Origin: Pandoraea cepalis
GTDB lineage: Bacteria > Pseudomonadota > Gammaproteobacteria > Burkholderiales > Burkholderiaceae
DNA length: 64,000 nucleotides
Reading direction: 5' to 3'
NCBI RefSeq assembly: GCF_902459665.1
Contig: NZ_CABPSL010000013.1
Location: 62,001 to 126,000, forward strand
The notes under the pieces were generated by a model. It did no database searches, was not told the origin of the DNA, and saw nothing but the letters and a program-made list of their open reading frames with translations. Positions 29,328 through 38,449 of this stretch are shown here, one piece after another. A program made the translations under genes and the position numbers. Numbering within the stretch: the first letter of the stretch is position 1; every line of letters begins with the position of its first letter.

Positions 29328-29783
29328 TCAAGCGTCGTTCAGGGTGTCTTTGAGCTGAAGAAGCAGCGTGCGCAAGGTCTTTTGCGCGGCATCGGACTGA
29401 CCCGTAGCCGCCTGTATTTGCGCGGGCACCTGACGCGCGTCACGACGCAGACTCACCCCTCGTGGCGTAAGATCGATGAACACCTGACGTTCATCCACTT
29501 CGCCTCGTCGACGCGTCAAAAGCCCCATGGATTCGAGTCGTTTCAGCAGCGGCGTCAGCGTGCCGGAGTCGAGTCCGAGGCGCGCACCAAGCTGATTGAC
29601 GGCAATGTCGTCCTGCTCCCAAAGCACGAGCATCGCCAGGTATTGCGAATACGTCAGACCCAGTCTATCGAGCACCGGTTTATAGGCTTTCGTCATGGCA
29701 AGCGATGCCGAGTACAGCGCGAAACCCAACTGATCTTCCAGGTGCACGGGTGTTTTTTGTGCGGCTTTTTTGTTCACTGCCAT
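29328..29783 (-). CDS. MarR/OhrR-like transcriptional regulator lacking the sensor cysteine
   Basis: 151 residues from the ATG at 29783 (MAVNKKAAQK). The body matches OhrR closely: DQLGFALYSASLAMTKAYKPVLDRLGLTYSQYLAMLVLWE, cut at helix boundaries, with the winged helix LGARLGLDSGTLTPLLKRLE and the wing RRRGEVDERQVFIDLT. In OhrR the peroxide-sensing cysteine lies in the DQLCFALY motif; here it is Gly20. No cysteine remains in the protein, so it cannot sense peroxide by thiol oxidation. No ohr gene is adjacent. Targets are unknown. Confidence 0.85.
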   Translation of the reverse strand: MAVNKKAAQKTPVHLEDQLGFALYSASLAMTKAYKPVLDRLGLTYSQYLAMLVLWEQDDIAVNQLGARLGLDSGTLTPLLKRLESMGLLTRRRGEVDERQVFIDLTPRGVSLRRDARQVPAQIQAATGQSDAAQKTLRTLLLQLKDTLNDA

Positions 29784-30151
29784 TCGCAGACAACTCTTCA
29801 AATCCAATTCAATTGCGCGCCATTCTATTTCACCGCGTGGAATGTGGCCAGGTGCAATGACGGAGGGCTTCACGGGCTTCATCAGACGGTGCGTCACACG
29901 GCACAGCCATCGGCCCATAGCCCTGTCGGTAGCCAACCGCTTCGGGGAAACCGTCACGCGCGTGCGTTCCAATGCGTTTGCGGCCTCAAAATTTACCTTT
30001 ATCTGAAGAACGCTCAGAAAATCTCCGCGTCGGTCGCCGTCTCTGACGTTTGCCGCTGTGAGATGAGAACGGGGGAATCGGCAAATCGATGTCCTCGTCG
30101 CTGGCATTCAACTCGCATGATGAATACGCCATCCACGACGGCAAAATTGCG

Positions 30152-30281
30152 TTATCTGAGCATTACTCGGTTTTAGGGCGGAAATTTCCCCTGGCTGTGT
30201 GGGTGAGCCATCACGTCACCCCGAACACCTTGCAAATTGCGTTGCCACTTGCCAGCTTGGTCGGTCTGCTTAGGGGCTTAT
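30152..30281 (+). pseudogene. Broken copy of the chloride channel gene start
   Basis: A short frame codes for KFPLAVWVSHHVTPNTLQIAL then LASLVGLL. Over a 33-residue stretch, 19 residues are identical to the start of the intact ClC protein at 34150 (KSPVVVWVRRQFAPNTLQI). It stops making sense at the point where the LysR gene ends. The upstream 23 bases (30152-30174) also recur, with two mismatches, at 34069-34091. It is a diverged remnant, not a working gene. The stretch 29784-30151 otherwise holds only the MarR promoter region. Confidence 0.6.
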
Positions 30282-31183
30282 CAGGCGCTGAAAGTCGCCT
30301 CTTCAACGATCAGTTGAAGAAACGTTTGCGTTAATGGAGAGAGTGAGCCGCTCTTGCGCGTCAGGATCGCTATCTGACGGGACCACGTCGCTTGGCTCGC
30401 AACCAGGGTCTTGAGCCCCAACTGTTCGGCCACCGGGCGATGCTGTGTGCTGCAGATGCCGAGCATGTCGGTGTTGGCGACCAGGAAGAACACGCCGACC
30501 GGGGAGCTGTAACTGCTCTGCACTTGGACCCGCGGTCCTTCGACACGGTGCTTCCTGAAGTACGCATCGATTTGCTGCCGCGCGGAGACGCCGTGCCCGG
30601 GCAAAATCCATGGGTAGCTCCCAAGCTGGCTCGGCGAAACGCTACCGGTAGTCGAGCAAAGCGGGTGACCCGCCCGGCATACGACAAACGTGGATTCCGT
30701 CAGAAGCGGGATGGCTCGCAGGGCTTCCGGCAACTCTGCCGGCAATGGGCCGACCGCCAGATCGATCTCTCCGTCCAGCAGTCCCCGGATCAGCGTATCG
30801 GACAATTGAACCGTCAGATCCAGACGTAGCGCGGGGCGGTTCCTGACCAGTGCCAGAAATGCACGATCCACGAGCGGCTCAGCCGCCGGCGTCGCCCCCA
30901 GTCGAACCTTGGCCAGTTCTCCGGCCGACATTTCTCCAAGCTGATTCAGCGCGTCTTCGTACGCGGTGCGCAACGATGCAGCGTGCCGTTGAAACTCGGT
31001 GCCGAATCGCGTGAGCAACATCCCTTTCGGCGAGCGCTCGAACAACGCCACACCCAGTTCTGCTTCCAGGCGGCGAACGGCTTTGGTCAGCGCCGGCTGA
31101 CTTACCCCGACCTGTTCAGCCGCCCGGTGCAACAGTCCGGTGTCGGCAATCGCCAGGAAATACCGCAAATCGTCGAGGTTCAT
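30281..31183 (-). CDS. LysR family transcriptional regulator
   Basis: 300 residues from MNLDDLRYFLAIADTG at 31183; an ATG three codons upstream overlaps a perfect palindrome and is less likely. The N-terminal winged helix has AAEQVGVSQPALTKAVRRLE. The effector domain follows, with FVVCRAGHPL and a typical LTTR length. It is divergent from the MHS transporter and sulfatase genes, so it probably controls them, and itself, through the palindrome at 31185-31199. The effector is unknown; a sulfated compound or its product is a fair guess. Confidence 0.92.
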   Translation of the reverse strand: MNLDDLRYFLAIADTGLLHRAAEQVGVSQPALTKAVRRLEAELGVALFERSPKGMLLTRFGTEFQRHAASLRTAYEDALNQLGEMSAGELAKVRLGATPAAEPLVDRAFLALVRNRPALRLDLTVQLSDTLIRGLLDGEIDLAVGPLPAELPEALRAIPLLTESTFVVCRAGHPLCSTTGSVSPSQLGSYPWILPGHGVSARQQIDAYFRKHRVEGPRVQVQSSYSSPVGVFFLVANTDMLGICSTQHRPVAEQLGLKTLVASQATWSRQIAILTRKSGSLSPLTQTFLQLIVEEATFSA

Positions 31184-31184
31184 G

Positions 31185-31199
31185 ATAACCATTGGTTAT
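31185..31199. promoter_or_regulatory. Palindromic LysR-type operator
   Basis: ATAACCATTGGTTAT is a perfect palindrome with a three-base centre. It contains the T-N11-A core typical of LysR boxes and abuts the lysR start, in the 112-base gap to the transporter. Autorepression plus activation of the divergent genes is likely. Confidence 0.65.
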
Positions 31200-31295
31200 T
31201 GAAAATAGCGATCCCGTGCTTGTACCACGAATTTGTGCTGCCAATACTTCCTGTCACGACTACGGAAAACCGTATGGAGACAGCGGAAACAGGAC

Positions 31296-32615
31296 ATGGA
31301 CATGACAAACGTGGAAAGCTCGGCCGCGGCCGCGACGTTGGCAGCACCAAACCATGGCGGTCGCTTGCGCACCGTCGTTGTCGCCGCGACGATCGGCACG
31401 GCGCTCGAATGGTTTGATCTGGTGGTGTACGGATTCTTCGCCGTCACGATCGCGAAATTATTTTTCCCGTCGGCGAGCGAACTCACGTCGCTGCTCGTCG
31501 CGCTTAGCACATTCGGCGCCTCATACCTGATGCGCCCGCTTGGCGCGCTGATTCTCGGGTCTTACTCGGATCGCTATGGCCGCAAGCGCGGTCTTACGCT
31601 GAGCATAGCGTTGATGGCGGTGGGCACCTTGATGATTGCCGTCACGCCGTCATATGCGTCCATCGGCATCGCTGCGCCAATCATCGTCGTGGCCGGACGG
31701 TTGATTCAGGGGATCTCCGCAGGCGGCGAGTTCGGCGCCTCAACGAGCTTTCTTGTCGAACATTCGCCGCGTCACCAACGCGGTTTCTATGCAAGCTTCC
31801 AGATGGCCGCACAAGGCGGTACGGCGGTGCTCGCATCGCTCTTCGGCACGCTGCTCTCGCACTATCTGTCGCCCGAGCAGATGCTGGATTGGGGATGGCG
31901 CGTGCCGTTCTTCTTCGGCTTATTGATTATTCCGATTGCGTACGTGATCCGTCGTCATGTAGACGAGACGCCGGTGTTCGCGAAAGACGCCCGTGCGACC
32001 AGCCCGGTGCGCGTCACCTTCCAGAACAACAAGGTCCGACTCGCCCTGGCCATCGGCATCTACGTGCTGGTGACGTCGTCCTCGTATGTGATCGTGCTTT
32101 ACATGCCGACGTTCGCAACGCGCCAGCTCGGCATCGATTCGTCGCTAGCTTTCGCCGGCACTTTATTGATGGGCGCGCTGCAAATGGTCGCGTGTCCGAT
32201 TGCCGGCGCGATCGCCGATCGAAAAGGACGCAAGACCACGCTGCTCGTCGCGGCGGCACTGATCGGTCTGGTGGCGGTGCCGCTTTTCGCCTGGCTGATT
32301 GCAAGCCCGACACCGTTTGCGTTCATCATCATTTGTGCCGTGCTCGGCGTTGCGATCAGCGGTTATCAGGGTCCGATGCCCGCCGTGCTCAGTGAACTCT
32401 TCCCAAGCCGCGTGCGCACCACAGGGCTCGCGCTCACGCACAACCTGGCGGTCGCGATCTTCGGCGGCTTTGCACCGCTGATCCTGACATGGGGCATTAG
32501 CGCGACCCACAGCCGATTGGTGCCGGCGGTGTATATCACCGTCGCTGCCGTCATCAGCGTGATCTCACTGCTGATTTGCCTCCGAAAGTTCGGCGACCAT
32601 CAACCTGCTGACTAA
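31296..32615 (+). CDS. MHS family MFS metabolite:proton symporter
   Basis: 439 residues from the ATG at 31296, which has ACAGGA before it. Twelve membrane helices with the MHS marks: TIGTALEWFDLVVYGFFAV in helix 1, RPLGALILGSYSDRYGRKRGL in the first loop, cut as RPLGALILGSYSDRYGRK, and RLIQGISAGGEFGASTSFLVE. Relatives carry carboxylates, shikimate, proline/betaine or aromatic acids. Its neighbour is a sulfatase, so it may import the acid released from, or the sulfate ester used by, that enzyme. The next gene follows after 22 bases. Confidence 0.93.
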   Translation: MDMTNVESSAAAATLAAPNHGGRLRTVVVAATIGTALEWFDLVVYGFFAVTIAKLFFPSASELTSLLVALSTFGASYLMRPLGALILGSYSDRYGRKRGLTLSIALMAVGTLMIAVTPSYASIGIAAPIIVVAGRLIQGISAGGEFGASTSFLVEHSPRHQRGFYASFQMAAQGGTAVLASLFGTLLSHYLSPEQMLDWGWRVPFFFGLLIIPIAYVIRRHVDETPVFAKDARATSPVRVTFQNNKVRLALAIGIYVLVTSSSYVIVLYMPTFATRQLGIDSSLAFAGTLLMGALQMVACPIAGAIADRKGRKTTLLVAAALIGLVAVPLFAWLIASPTPFAFIIICAVLGVAISGYQGPMPAVLSELFPSRVRTTGLALTHNLAVAIFGGFAPLILTWGISATHSRLVPAVYITVAAVISVISLLICLRKFGDHQPAD

Positions 32616-32637
32616 ACCGTCCGTATCGAGTTTTATC

Positions 32638-33966
32638 ATGAGCACTCAACCGAATATTGTATTGATCGTCGCCGACAACCTGGGCTGGGGCGAACTGGGC
32701 TGCTACGGCGGCGGCGAAATGATGCGGGGCGCCGCAACGCCCCGCATCGACGCACTCGCGGCAAGCGGCATGCGTCTCCTGAATTACAACGTCGAAAGCG
32801 ACTGCGTCCCCACCCGCAGCGCACTCATGACAGGCCGCCATCCGATTCGGACCGGCGCCTTCCAGTCGGTACCGCCGGGGCTGCCGCAAGGACTGCAACG
32901 CAAGGAATGGACGCTCGCACAGATGGCGTCGGCCGCGGGCTACGCGACAGCGCATTACGGCAAATGGCATCTGGGGGATATCGACGGCCGCTACCCGTCG
33001 GATCGCGGTTTCGACGAGTGGTATGGCATTCCACGCACCACCGATGAGACACAGTTCACGAGCTCGATCGGTTTCGATCCGAGCGTTGCTGAACTCCCGT
33101 ACATCATGGAAGGCAAGAAGGGGGAGCCGTCTCGCAACGTCAAGCTCTACGATCTGGAAACGCGTCGGACCATCGACGAGGAACTGGTCGAACGGTCCAA
33201 GGCATTCATCGAGCGCAACGTGCGCGCAGCCAAGCCGTTTTTCCTCTATCTGCCGCTCGTACATCTGCATTTCCCGACGTTGCCTCACAAGGATTTCGAG
33301 GGCAAGACAGGCATGGGCGAATTCGCGGACTCGCTCGCGGAAATGGACTTCCGCGTGGGCCAGATCGTCGACCAGCTCGATGCGCTCGGCATTGCCGACG
33401 ACACGCTATTGATATTTTGCAGCGACAACGGCCCCGAATTCCGCGCGCCTTATCGCGGCACGGCAGGCCCTTGGACGGGCACTTACCATACGGCAATGGA
33501 GGGCAGCCTGCGTGTGCCGTTCATCGCGCGCTGGCCGGGCAAAATTCCTGTCGACGTCAACAATCAGATCGTCCACGTGGTCGATCTGTTACCCACCTTT
33601 GCAGAATTGATCGACGGGGACATGCCCGACGACGGACGACCCATCGACGGCGTGAGTCAGCTCAACTTTCTTCTCGGCAAAGAAACTGCTTCGAACCGGG
33701 AAGGTTTTCTCTTCTATATCAAAGACGAACTGCGTGCGGTGAAATGGCGCGACTGGAAACTCCATTTCGTGTGGGAGCCGTATGTGAACGCCGGCGCAAA
33801 TAAGCTCGAGTCGCCTTACCTCTTCCATCTCATTCAGGATCCGAAAGAAGAGACCGATATTCTCGTGCGCAACACATGGGTGCTCGGCCCGATGCTCAAG
33901 ATGGTGAAATCGTTCAAGGACAGCGTAAAGGCGTATCCGAATACTGCGCCCGGAGCCCCCGACTGA
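32638..33966 (+). CDS. Arylsulfatase-family sulfatase
   Basis: 442 residues. The N-terminal metal-binding strand is NIVLIVADNLGWGELGCYGG. The sulfatase signature Cys56-Val-Pro-Thr-Arg60 in SDCVPTRSALMTGR is the CxPxR site whose cysteine becomes formylglycine. Further marks are GYATAHYGKWHLG and the metal ligands in IFCSDNGPEFR. No signal peptide is visible, so it is cytoplasmic. It needs a formylglycine-generating enzyme from elsewhere. Clustering with a LysR regulator and an acid transporter suggests use of sulfate esters as carbon or sulfur source. Confidence 0.93.
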   Translation: MSTQPNIVLIVADNLGWGELGCYGGGEMMRGAATPRIDALAASGMRLLNYNVESDCVPTRSALMTGRHPIRTGAFQSVPPGLPQGLQRKEWTLAQMASAAGYATAHYGKWHLGDIDGRYPSDRGFDEWYGIPRTTDETQFTSSIGFDPSVAELPYIMEGKKGEPSRNVKLYDLETRRTIDEELVERSKAFIERNVRAAKPFFLYLPLVHLHFPTLPHKDFEGKTGMGEFADSLAEMDFRVGQIVDQLDALGIADDTLLIFCSDNGPEFRAPYRGTAGPWTGTYHTAMEGSLRVPFIARWPGKIPVDVNNQIVHVVDLLPTFAELIDGDMPDDGRPIDGVSQLNFLLGKETASNREGFLFYIKDELRAVKWRDWKLHFVWEPYVNAGANKLESPYLFHLIQDPKEETDILVRNTWVLGPMLKMVKSFKDSVKAYPNTAPGAPD

Positions 33967-34068
33967 TCCGTCGCTCTGCTCTCCCATCTTCCCCGCACGC
34001 CGACGCGTTCGAGCACGAGTCCGCTCGAACCGCTTCGCGCGGACTGTCGGCGGCGCCCAAAAATCACA

Positions 34069-34091
34069 TTATCTGAGCATCACTCAGTTTT
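34069..34091. repeat. Second copy of the 23-bp repeat upstream of clc
   Basis: The 23 bases match 30152-30174 with two mismatches. The core CTGAGCATCACTCAG is itself a five-base inverted repeat. The two copies, in the same orientation, bracket the LysR-MHS-sulfatase cassette, and each precedes a ClC start-like sequence. It may be part of the clc promoter or operator. Confidence 0.6.
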
Positions 34092-34149
34092 TGTTGCGTA
34101 AATCCCCCGTCCAGCGGCGCGCTTTCAAAAATGAGCGTCGCTCGATACC

Positions 34150-35925
34150 ATGAGACCCAATTCCGATCTCGACTGTCTTTTATCCGTGTCAGCAGTATCT
34201 GCCTGGGCGAAATCGCCCGTCGTTGTATGGGTGCGGCGTCAGTTCGCCCCGAATACCCTGCAAATCACGTTGCTGCTTGCCGGCATCGTCGGTCTGCTGG
34301 GAGCGTTGGCCACCGTGGCGTTTCGCGAAGCGCTCTCGGGATTGCAATTTCTCCTCGCCGGCCATCGCAGCGGCATGGTCGAGCTGGCGCAAGGCCTGAA
34401 CTGGTGGCAACGCCTGCTGCTGCCGACCACCGGCGGCCTGATCGCCGGGCTGATCCTGCAGTTCGCCACGTTGTGGGTGCCGAAGAAGGGCTCCGACGAC
34501 TACATGGAAGCCATTGCCATCGGCACCGGCGTGCTGAGCCTGCGCCAGACCCTGGTCAAAAGCTTGTCGTCGCTGTGCTCGGTGGCCTCGGGCGCGTCGA
34601 TCGGCCGGGAAGGGCCGATGGTGCAACTCGCCGCAATGTTCGCGTCGCTCGTCGGCCGCATGCTCGCCTTCCCGCCCGAGCGCTTGCGCCTGCTCGTCGC
34701 TTGCGGGGCGACGGCCGGTATCACGTCGGCGTATAACGCGCCGATCGCGGGCGCGCTGTTCATCTCCGAAATCGTCTACGGCTCGATTTCAACCGCAACG
34801 CTCGGCCCGCTGGTCGTCGCCTCAGTCATCGCGAATATCGTCATCCGTCAGTTTCTCGGCTACGAAGCGGTCTACCAGATGCCTCGCTTCGATTTCGTTT
34901 CCGGCTGGGAAGTCTTTTTCTACGTCGGCCTCGGCATTCTCGCCGGCGTACTCGCGCCGCTGTTCCTGCGCCTGCTCGACACCGCCAAGCATCGTTTCAG
35001 CGCGCTACCCGTGCCGCTGTTCCTGCGCCTCACACTTGGCGGCTTCATCGTGGGGATACTGTCGCTGAAGGTGCCGCACGTCTGGGGTAACGGCTACAGC
35101 GTGGTCAACTCGATCCTGCACACGCATTGGGCATGGCAAGCGCTCGCAATGGTGCTGGTGTTCAAGGTGCTGGCGACCGCATCGTCGGCGGGCTCCGGCG
35201 CCGTGGGTGGCGTGTTCACGCCGACGCTCTTCGTCGGTGCCGCGCTCGGCAGCCTCTATGGCATGGCGATGAATGCGCTCGCGCCCGCCGCCGCCTCGGT
35301 GGCGAGCAGCTACGCCGTGGTCGGCATGGGAGCGTTCCTTGCGGCAACGACCTATGCGCCGCTGATGTCGATTCTGATGATCTTCGAGATGACGCTGAGT
35401 TATCAGGTCGTGCTGCCGCTGATGTTGGCGTGCGTGACGGCCTACATCACAGCTCACACATTACGCGCGGATTCCGTCTACGCAAAATCGCTGCGCCGCA
35501 ATCAGGTGGCAGGCCGATGGCTGTCGATGACTGGCGAGGGCAGCGAGATGCGCCTGTCGTCGCTGGCGACGGACAACGACGCCGTCGTCAACGACGCCAT
35601 GACCTCGGAAGCCCTCGGCGAGCGCTTTATCGCCACCGGCTATCGCAACGTTGTCGTCCGCGACCAGGACGGCCGTCTTGTCGGAACACTCGACGCCGCA
35701 CGCTGGTGGCGGCGGCAGGCCACCGGCGAACCCGCTGTCTGGACGGAGGTGATCGTGCCGTGCAAAGCGCTCGATGGCGAGATGACGCTGGTCGGCGCGC
35801 TGCGCGCCGTCGGCAAGCTGCACGTCGACTGGGTACCCGTGGCGAACGAGGCGGGCGAATGGTTGGGCGTGGTGTCGCTACCGGGACTCATCGAGATCGT
35901 GACAGAAGAGCGGGGCGGCGAATGA
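34150..35925 (+). CDS. ClC-type chloride channel/antiporter with C-terminal regulatory domain
   Basis: 591 residues. The ClC membrane core covers about residues 30-440, with the chloride filter sequence GREGPMVQLAA, whose Glu is the gating glutamate, GAVGGVFTPTLFVGAALG, and the later filter region. A cytoplasmic C-terminal domain of about 120 residues resembles CBS modules (VNDAMTSEAL, then RLVGTLDAARWW). It moves chloride across the membrane, often in exchange for protons. The stop overlaps the mnmC start as ATGA, so the two are co-translated. A broken copy of its start lies at 30.15 kb. Confidence 0.93.
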   Translation: MRPNSDLDCLLSVSAVSAWAKSPVVVWVRRQFAPNTLQITLLLAGIVGLLGALATVAFREALSGLQFLLAGHRSGMVELAQGLNWWQRLLLPTTGGLIAGLILQFATLWVPKKGSDDYMEAIAIGTGVLSLRQTLVKSLSSLCSVASGASIGREGPMVQLAAMFASLVGRMLAFPPERLRLLVACGATAGITSAYNAPIAGALFISEIVYGSISTATLGPLVVASVIANIVIRQFLGYEAVYQMPRFDFVSGWEVFFYVGLGILAGVLAPLFLRLLDTAKHRFSALPVPLFLRLTLGGFIVGILSLKVPHVWGNGYSVVNSILHTHWAWQALAMVLVFKVLATASSAGSGAVGGVFTPTLFVGAALGSLYGMAMNALAPAAASVASSYAVVGMGAFLAATTYAPLMSILMIFEMTLSYQVVLPLMLACVTAYITAHTLRADSVYAKSLRRNQVAGRWLSMTGEGSEMRLSSLATDNDAVVNDAMTSEALGERFIATGYRNVVVRDQDGRLVGTLDAARWWRRQATGEPAVWTEVIVPCKALDGEMTLVGALRAVGKLHVDWVPVANEAGEWLGVVSLPGLIEIVTEERGGE

Positions 35926-37928
35926 AGCGTCGCGAAGGCGCCAGTCCCATCATGCCGGCAGAACCCGCGACCGGCGCGGACGGCACCCCCTGTTCGACAG
36001 TCTTCGACGAGGCCTATCACCGCACCGACGACGCGCTCGGTCAGGTGCGACATACCTTTCTGGGCGGCAACCGTCTGCCCGAACGCTGGCGCGGTCGCGA
36101 GGCTTTCGTGATCGTCGAGACCGGCTTCGGCCTGGGTCTGAATTTCCTGGCAACGTGGGCCGCCTGGCGGGACGATCCGCAACGGCCCGCGCGGCTGCAT
36201 TTCGTGTCGGTGGAGAAGTTTCCGTTCCGGGTGCAGGATCTACGGCATTGTCTCGAGGCGATGCTCGTGCTGCCCGGCATGACGCAACTCGCGCCGCTGG
36301 TACAGAAGCTGTGCGACGTCTGGCCAGGCCCCGTGGCAGGCTGGCACCGGCTGGAGCCGGCGCCCGGCGTGGTCCTGAGCGTCGGTTTCGGCGACTTCTT
36401 CGATCTGATGCCGTCGCTGCGAGCCGGCGCGGACGCGTTTTATCTCGACGGTTTCACGCCTGAAAAAAACGCCGATCTGTGGACGCCTAACGTCTTCAAG
36501 ACGCTTGGCCGTCTGGCACGTGACGGGGCCACGCTGGCGACGCATACCGCCGTCGAAGCGGTACGACGTGATCTCATCGGCGCGGGTTTCCAAGTCGCCC
36601 CGCGTGCCGGACACGGCGGCAAGCCGGACGTGCTTGCGGGCGATTACGCGCCGCCTTATCGCATGCGGCGTTACGATCCGCCCACCGTGCCCCCGCAGCG
36701 CGCCCGTGAGGCGATTGTGGTCGGCGCGGGAATGGCGGGGGCGGCGATGGTGCGGCGTCTTGTCGCCCGCGGCTGGCGGGTGCGCCTGTTCGAACGGGCA
36801 CAAGCGCCTGGCACGGCGGCGTCGGGCAACCCGGCGGGGGTCTTTCATCCGCAACTCTCGGTTGACGATAACGTGCTGTCTCGCTTGACGCGGGCGGGCT
36901 TTCTGTACGCACTCTCGCAGTGGAGAACGCTGCCGGGTGGACTGCCCGGGCATGCCGACGGCTTGCTCCAGGTTGCCACGGACGACGATCAGGCGCACGC
37001 GTTGCCGCAACTCATAGCGGCGCACCGGTATCCGCAGACGTACGCGAAGTGGGTTGATGCGGCGCAAGCATCGGCGCTTGCCGGCGAAACGCTCGCGCGC
37101 GGCGGCGTCTGGTTTCCGGAAGGCGGCTGGCTGGCGCCGGCGATGCTCTGCCGGGCCGAATTGGTTGCTGCCGGGCCGTTGCTCGATGCCCGCTACGGCG
37201 TGAACGTGGAACGGCTCGAACGCTGCAATGGCCGCTGGACCGCGATCGACGAAGCGGGTCACGTGTTGGCCGAGGCCGACGCCATCGTTGTGACGGCCGC
37301 AGACAGCTCCCAGAAACTGCTCGCGCCGTACCTCGCGCCCGAGTTTTTACCCGTCAAACGGGTGCGCGGGCAATTGACGTTCCTGCCCCCCGACATGTTG
37401 ACCGACCTGCGCGTGCCGGTCTGCGGAGACGGTTACGTAACGCCGTCGTCGCTGGGGGGCACTGGGCCCATCACAGGCGCGACCTACGGCTTCGACGACC
37501 CGGCCGAGGCCATACGCGTCACCGATCACCAGGCCAATCTGCGTCGGCTTGCCGCGCTGTTGCCAGCCCATGCGAACACGCTCGGTGATGGTGGGCTGGC
37601 GAGCGAGCACGCCGCCGCCGAATTGGGCGGGCGCACGGCGTTTCGCTCCATGGTGCCCGACCGCCTGCCGATGGCGGGGCAACTGCCTGACATGGCCATT
37701 CTCGACACGCAACGTCAACAGCTGGGCGGCGGGCATCTCCGAGATCTGCCGCGCCTTGACGGCCTGTATGCCAGCTTCGCGTTCGGCTCTCGGGGCCTGG
37801 TGTTCGCGTCGTTGTGCGCGGAGCTGGTCGCCAGTCAGATCGAGGGCGAACCGTGGCCGGTCGGCAGCGATCTGGCCGACGCCATCGACCCGGCGCGATA
37901 CCTGATGCACTGGCTGCGCAAAGGCTGA
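35922..37928 (+). CDS. mnmC: Bifunctional tRNA 5-methylaminomethyl-2-thiouridine biosynthesis protein MnmC
   Basis: 668 residues from the ATG at 35922, which overlaps the clc stop; the frame is open far upstream but that part is antisense-like shadow. The N-terminal methyltransferase (MnmD) domain has ETGFGLGLNFLATW, then FYLDGFTPEKNADLW and TLATHTA. The C-terminal FAD oxidoreductase has the Rossmann motif IVVGAGMAGAAMVRRL, GVFHPQLS and, near the end, ASFAFGSRGLVFASL. It converts cmnm5s2U34 through nm5 to mnm5 in tRNA, following MnmE/MnmG. Confidence 0.97.
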   Translation: MKRREGASPIMPAEPATGADGTPCSTVFDEAYHRTDDALGQVRHTFLGGNRLPERWRGREAFVIVETGFGLGLNFLATWAAWRDDPQRPARLHFVSVEKFPFRVQDLRHCLEAMLVLPGMTQLAPLVQKLCDVWPGPVAGWHRLEPAPGVVLSVGFGDFFDLMPSLRAGADAFYLDGFTPEKNADLWTPNVFKTLGRLARDGATLATHTAVEAVRRDLIGAGFQVAPRAGHGGKPDVLAGDYAPPYRMRRYDPPTVPPQRAREAIVVGAGMAGAAMVRRLVARGWRVRLFERAQAPGTAASGNPAGVFHPQLSVDDNVLSRLTRAGFLYALSQWRTLPGGLPGHADGLLQVATDDDQAHALPQLIAAHRYPQTYAKWVDAAQASALAGETLARGGVWFPEGGWLAPAMLCRAELVAAGPLLDARYGVNVERLERCNGRWTAIDEAGHVLAEADAIVVTAADSSQKLLAPYLAPEFLPVKRVRGQLTFLPPDMLTDLRVPVCGDGYVTPSSLGGTGPITGATYGFDDPAEAIRVTDHQANLRRLAALLPAHANTLGDGGLASEHAAAELGGRTAFRSMVPDRLPMAGQLPDMAILDTQRQQLGGGHLRDLPRLDGLYASFAFGSRGLVFASLCAELVASQIEGEPWPVGSDLADAIDPARYLMHWLRKG

Positions 37929-38449
37929 CAACGCGCGTGCCCCAACAGGCACGCCGGCTTCGCGCGCCGTCGGGCTTGGCCGGATCCTTCGCGCGCCGCC
38001 CCCGCTACCCGCTACCCGCGACCTCGCTATCTCCCATCGACGTTTCCCACGTTCCTTCATGACGCGCGGCCCACGCCCGCCTGCCGTCGTTCTCCGAAAA
38101 TACACGGGGATTCAATAAATCGAATCTGACCCTATAGCGTTCGTAACCCCGCCCCATGCGGGGGCGGCGCCCCTTCGGGGCTTGCCCCCGTAATTCCTCG
38201 CTGAAGGGCCATATCCCGCCTCCAAGGTGCGCCGTCCCCACCGTTCGGCATCGGGATGAAACGGGTTTGTGCCAAGTCAAACCTCCTGCCATCGAGACGC
38301 CTGTTTGGAAGCGTCGGAAACCGAGTGTGGCAAAATGGGCCCAACCCTTCGGGTTCGTCGTGCATTTGTTCTTAATCTGCAACCCCGCGCGCGACTTTCT
38401 TTCCTTTCCACCACTTGATGCGCCGTCAAGCGGCGCAAAGCGAGCATTA
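37929..38449. other. 521-bp non-coding interval with stable hairpins before the antiporter
   Basis: The interval has nested GC stems at 38158-38190: outer GCGGGGGC with GCCCCCG, inner GCCCC-TTCG-GGGC. A second UUCG hairpin, ACCCTTCGGGT, lies near 38344. A small inverted repeat GATTC/GAATC with a TATAGC downstream lies around 38110-38138. Together they look like a promoter followed by a roughly 300-base structured leader, but no known riboswitch was recognised. Confidence 0.4.

Noticed and set aside
35127-35921. 265-codon upstream extension of mnmC
   Set aside because: It overlaps the clc gene in another frame and lacks MnmC family sequence; the overlapping ATGA start at 35922 fits the family N-terminus.
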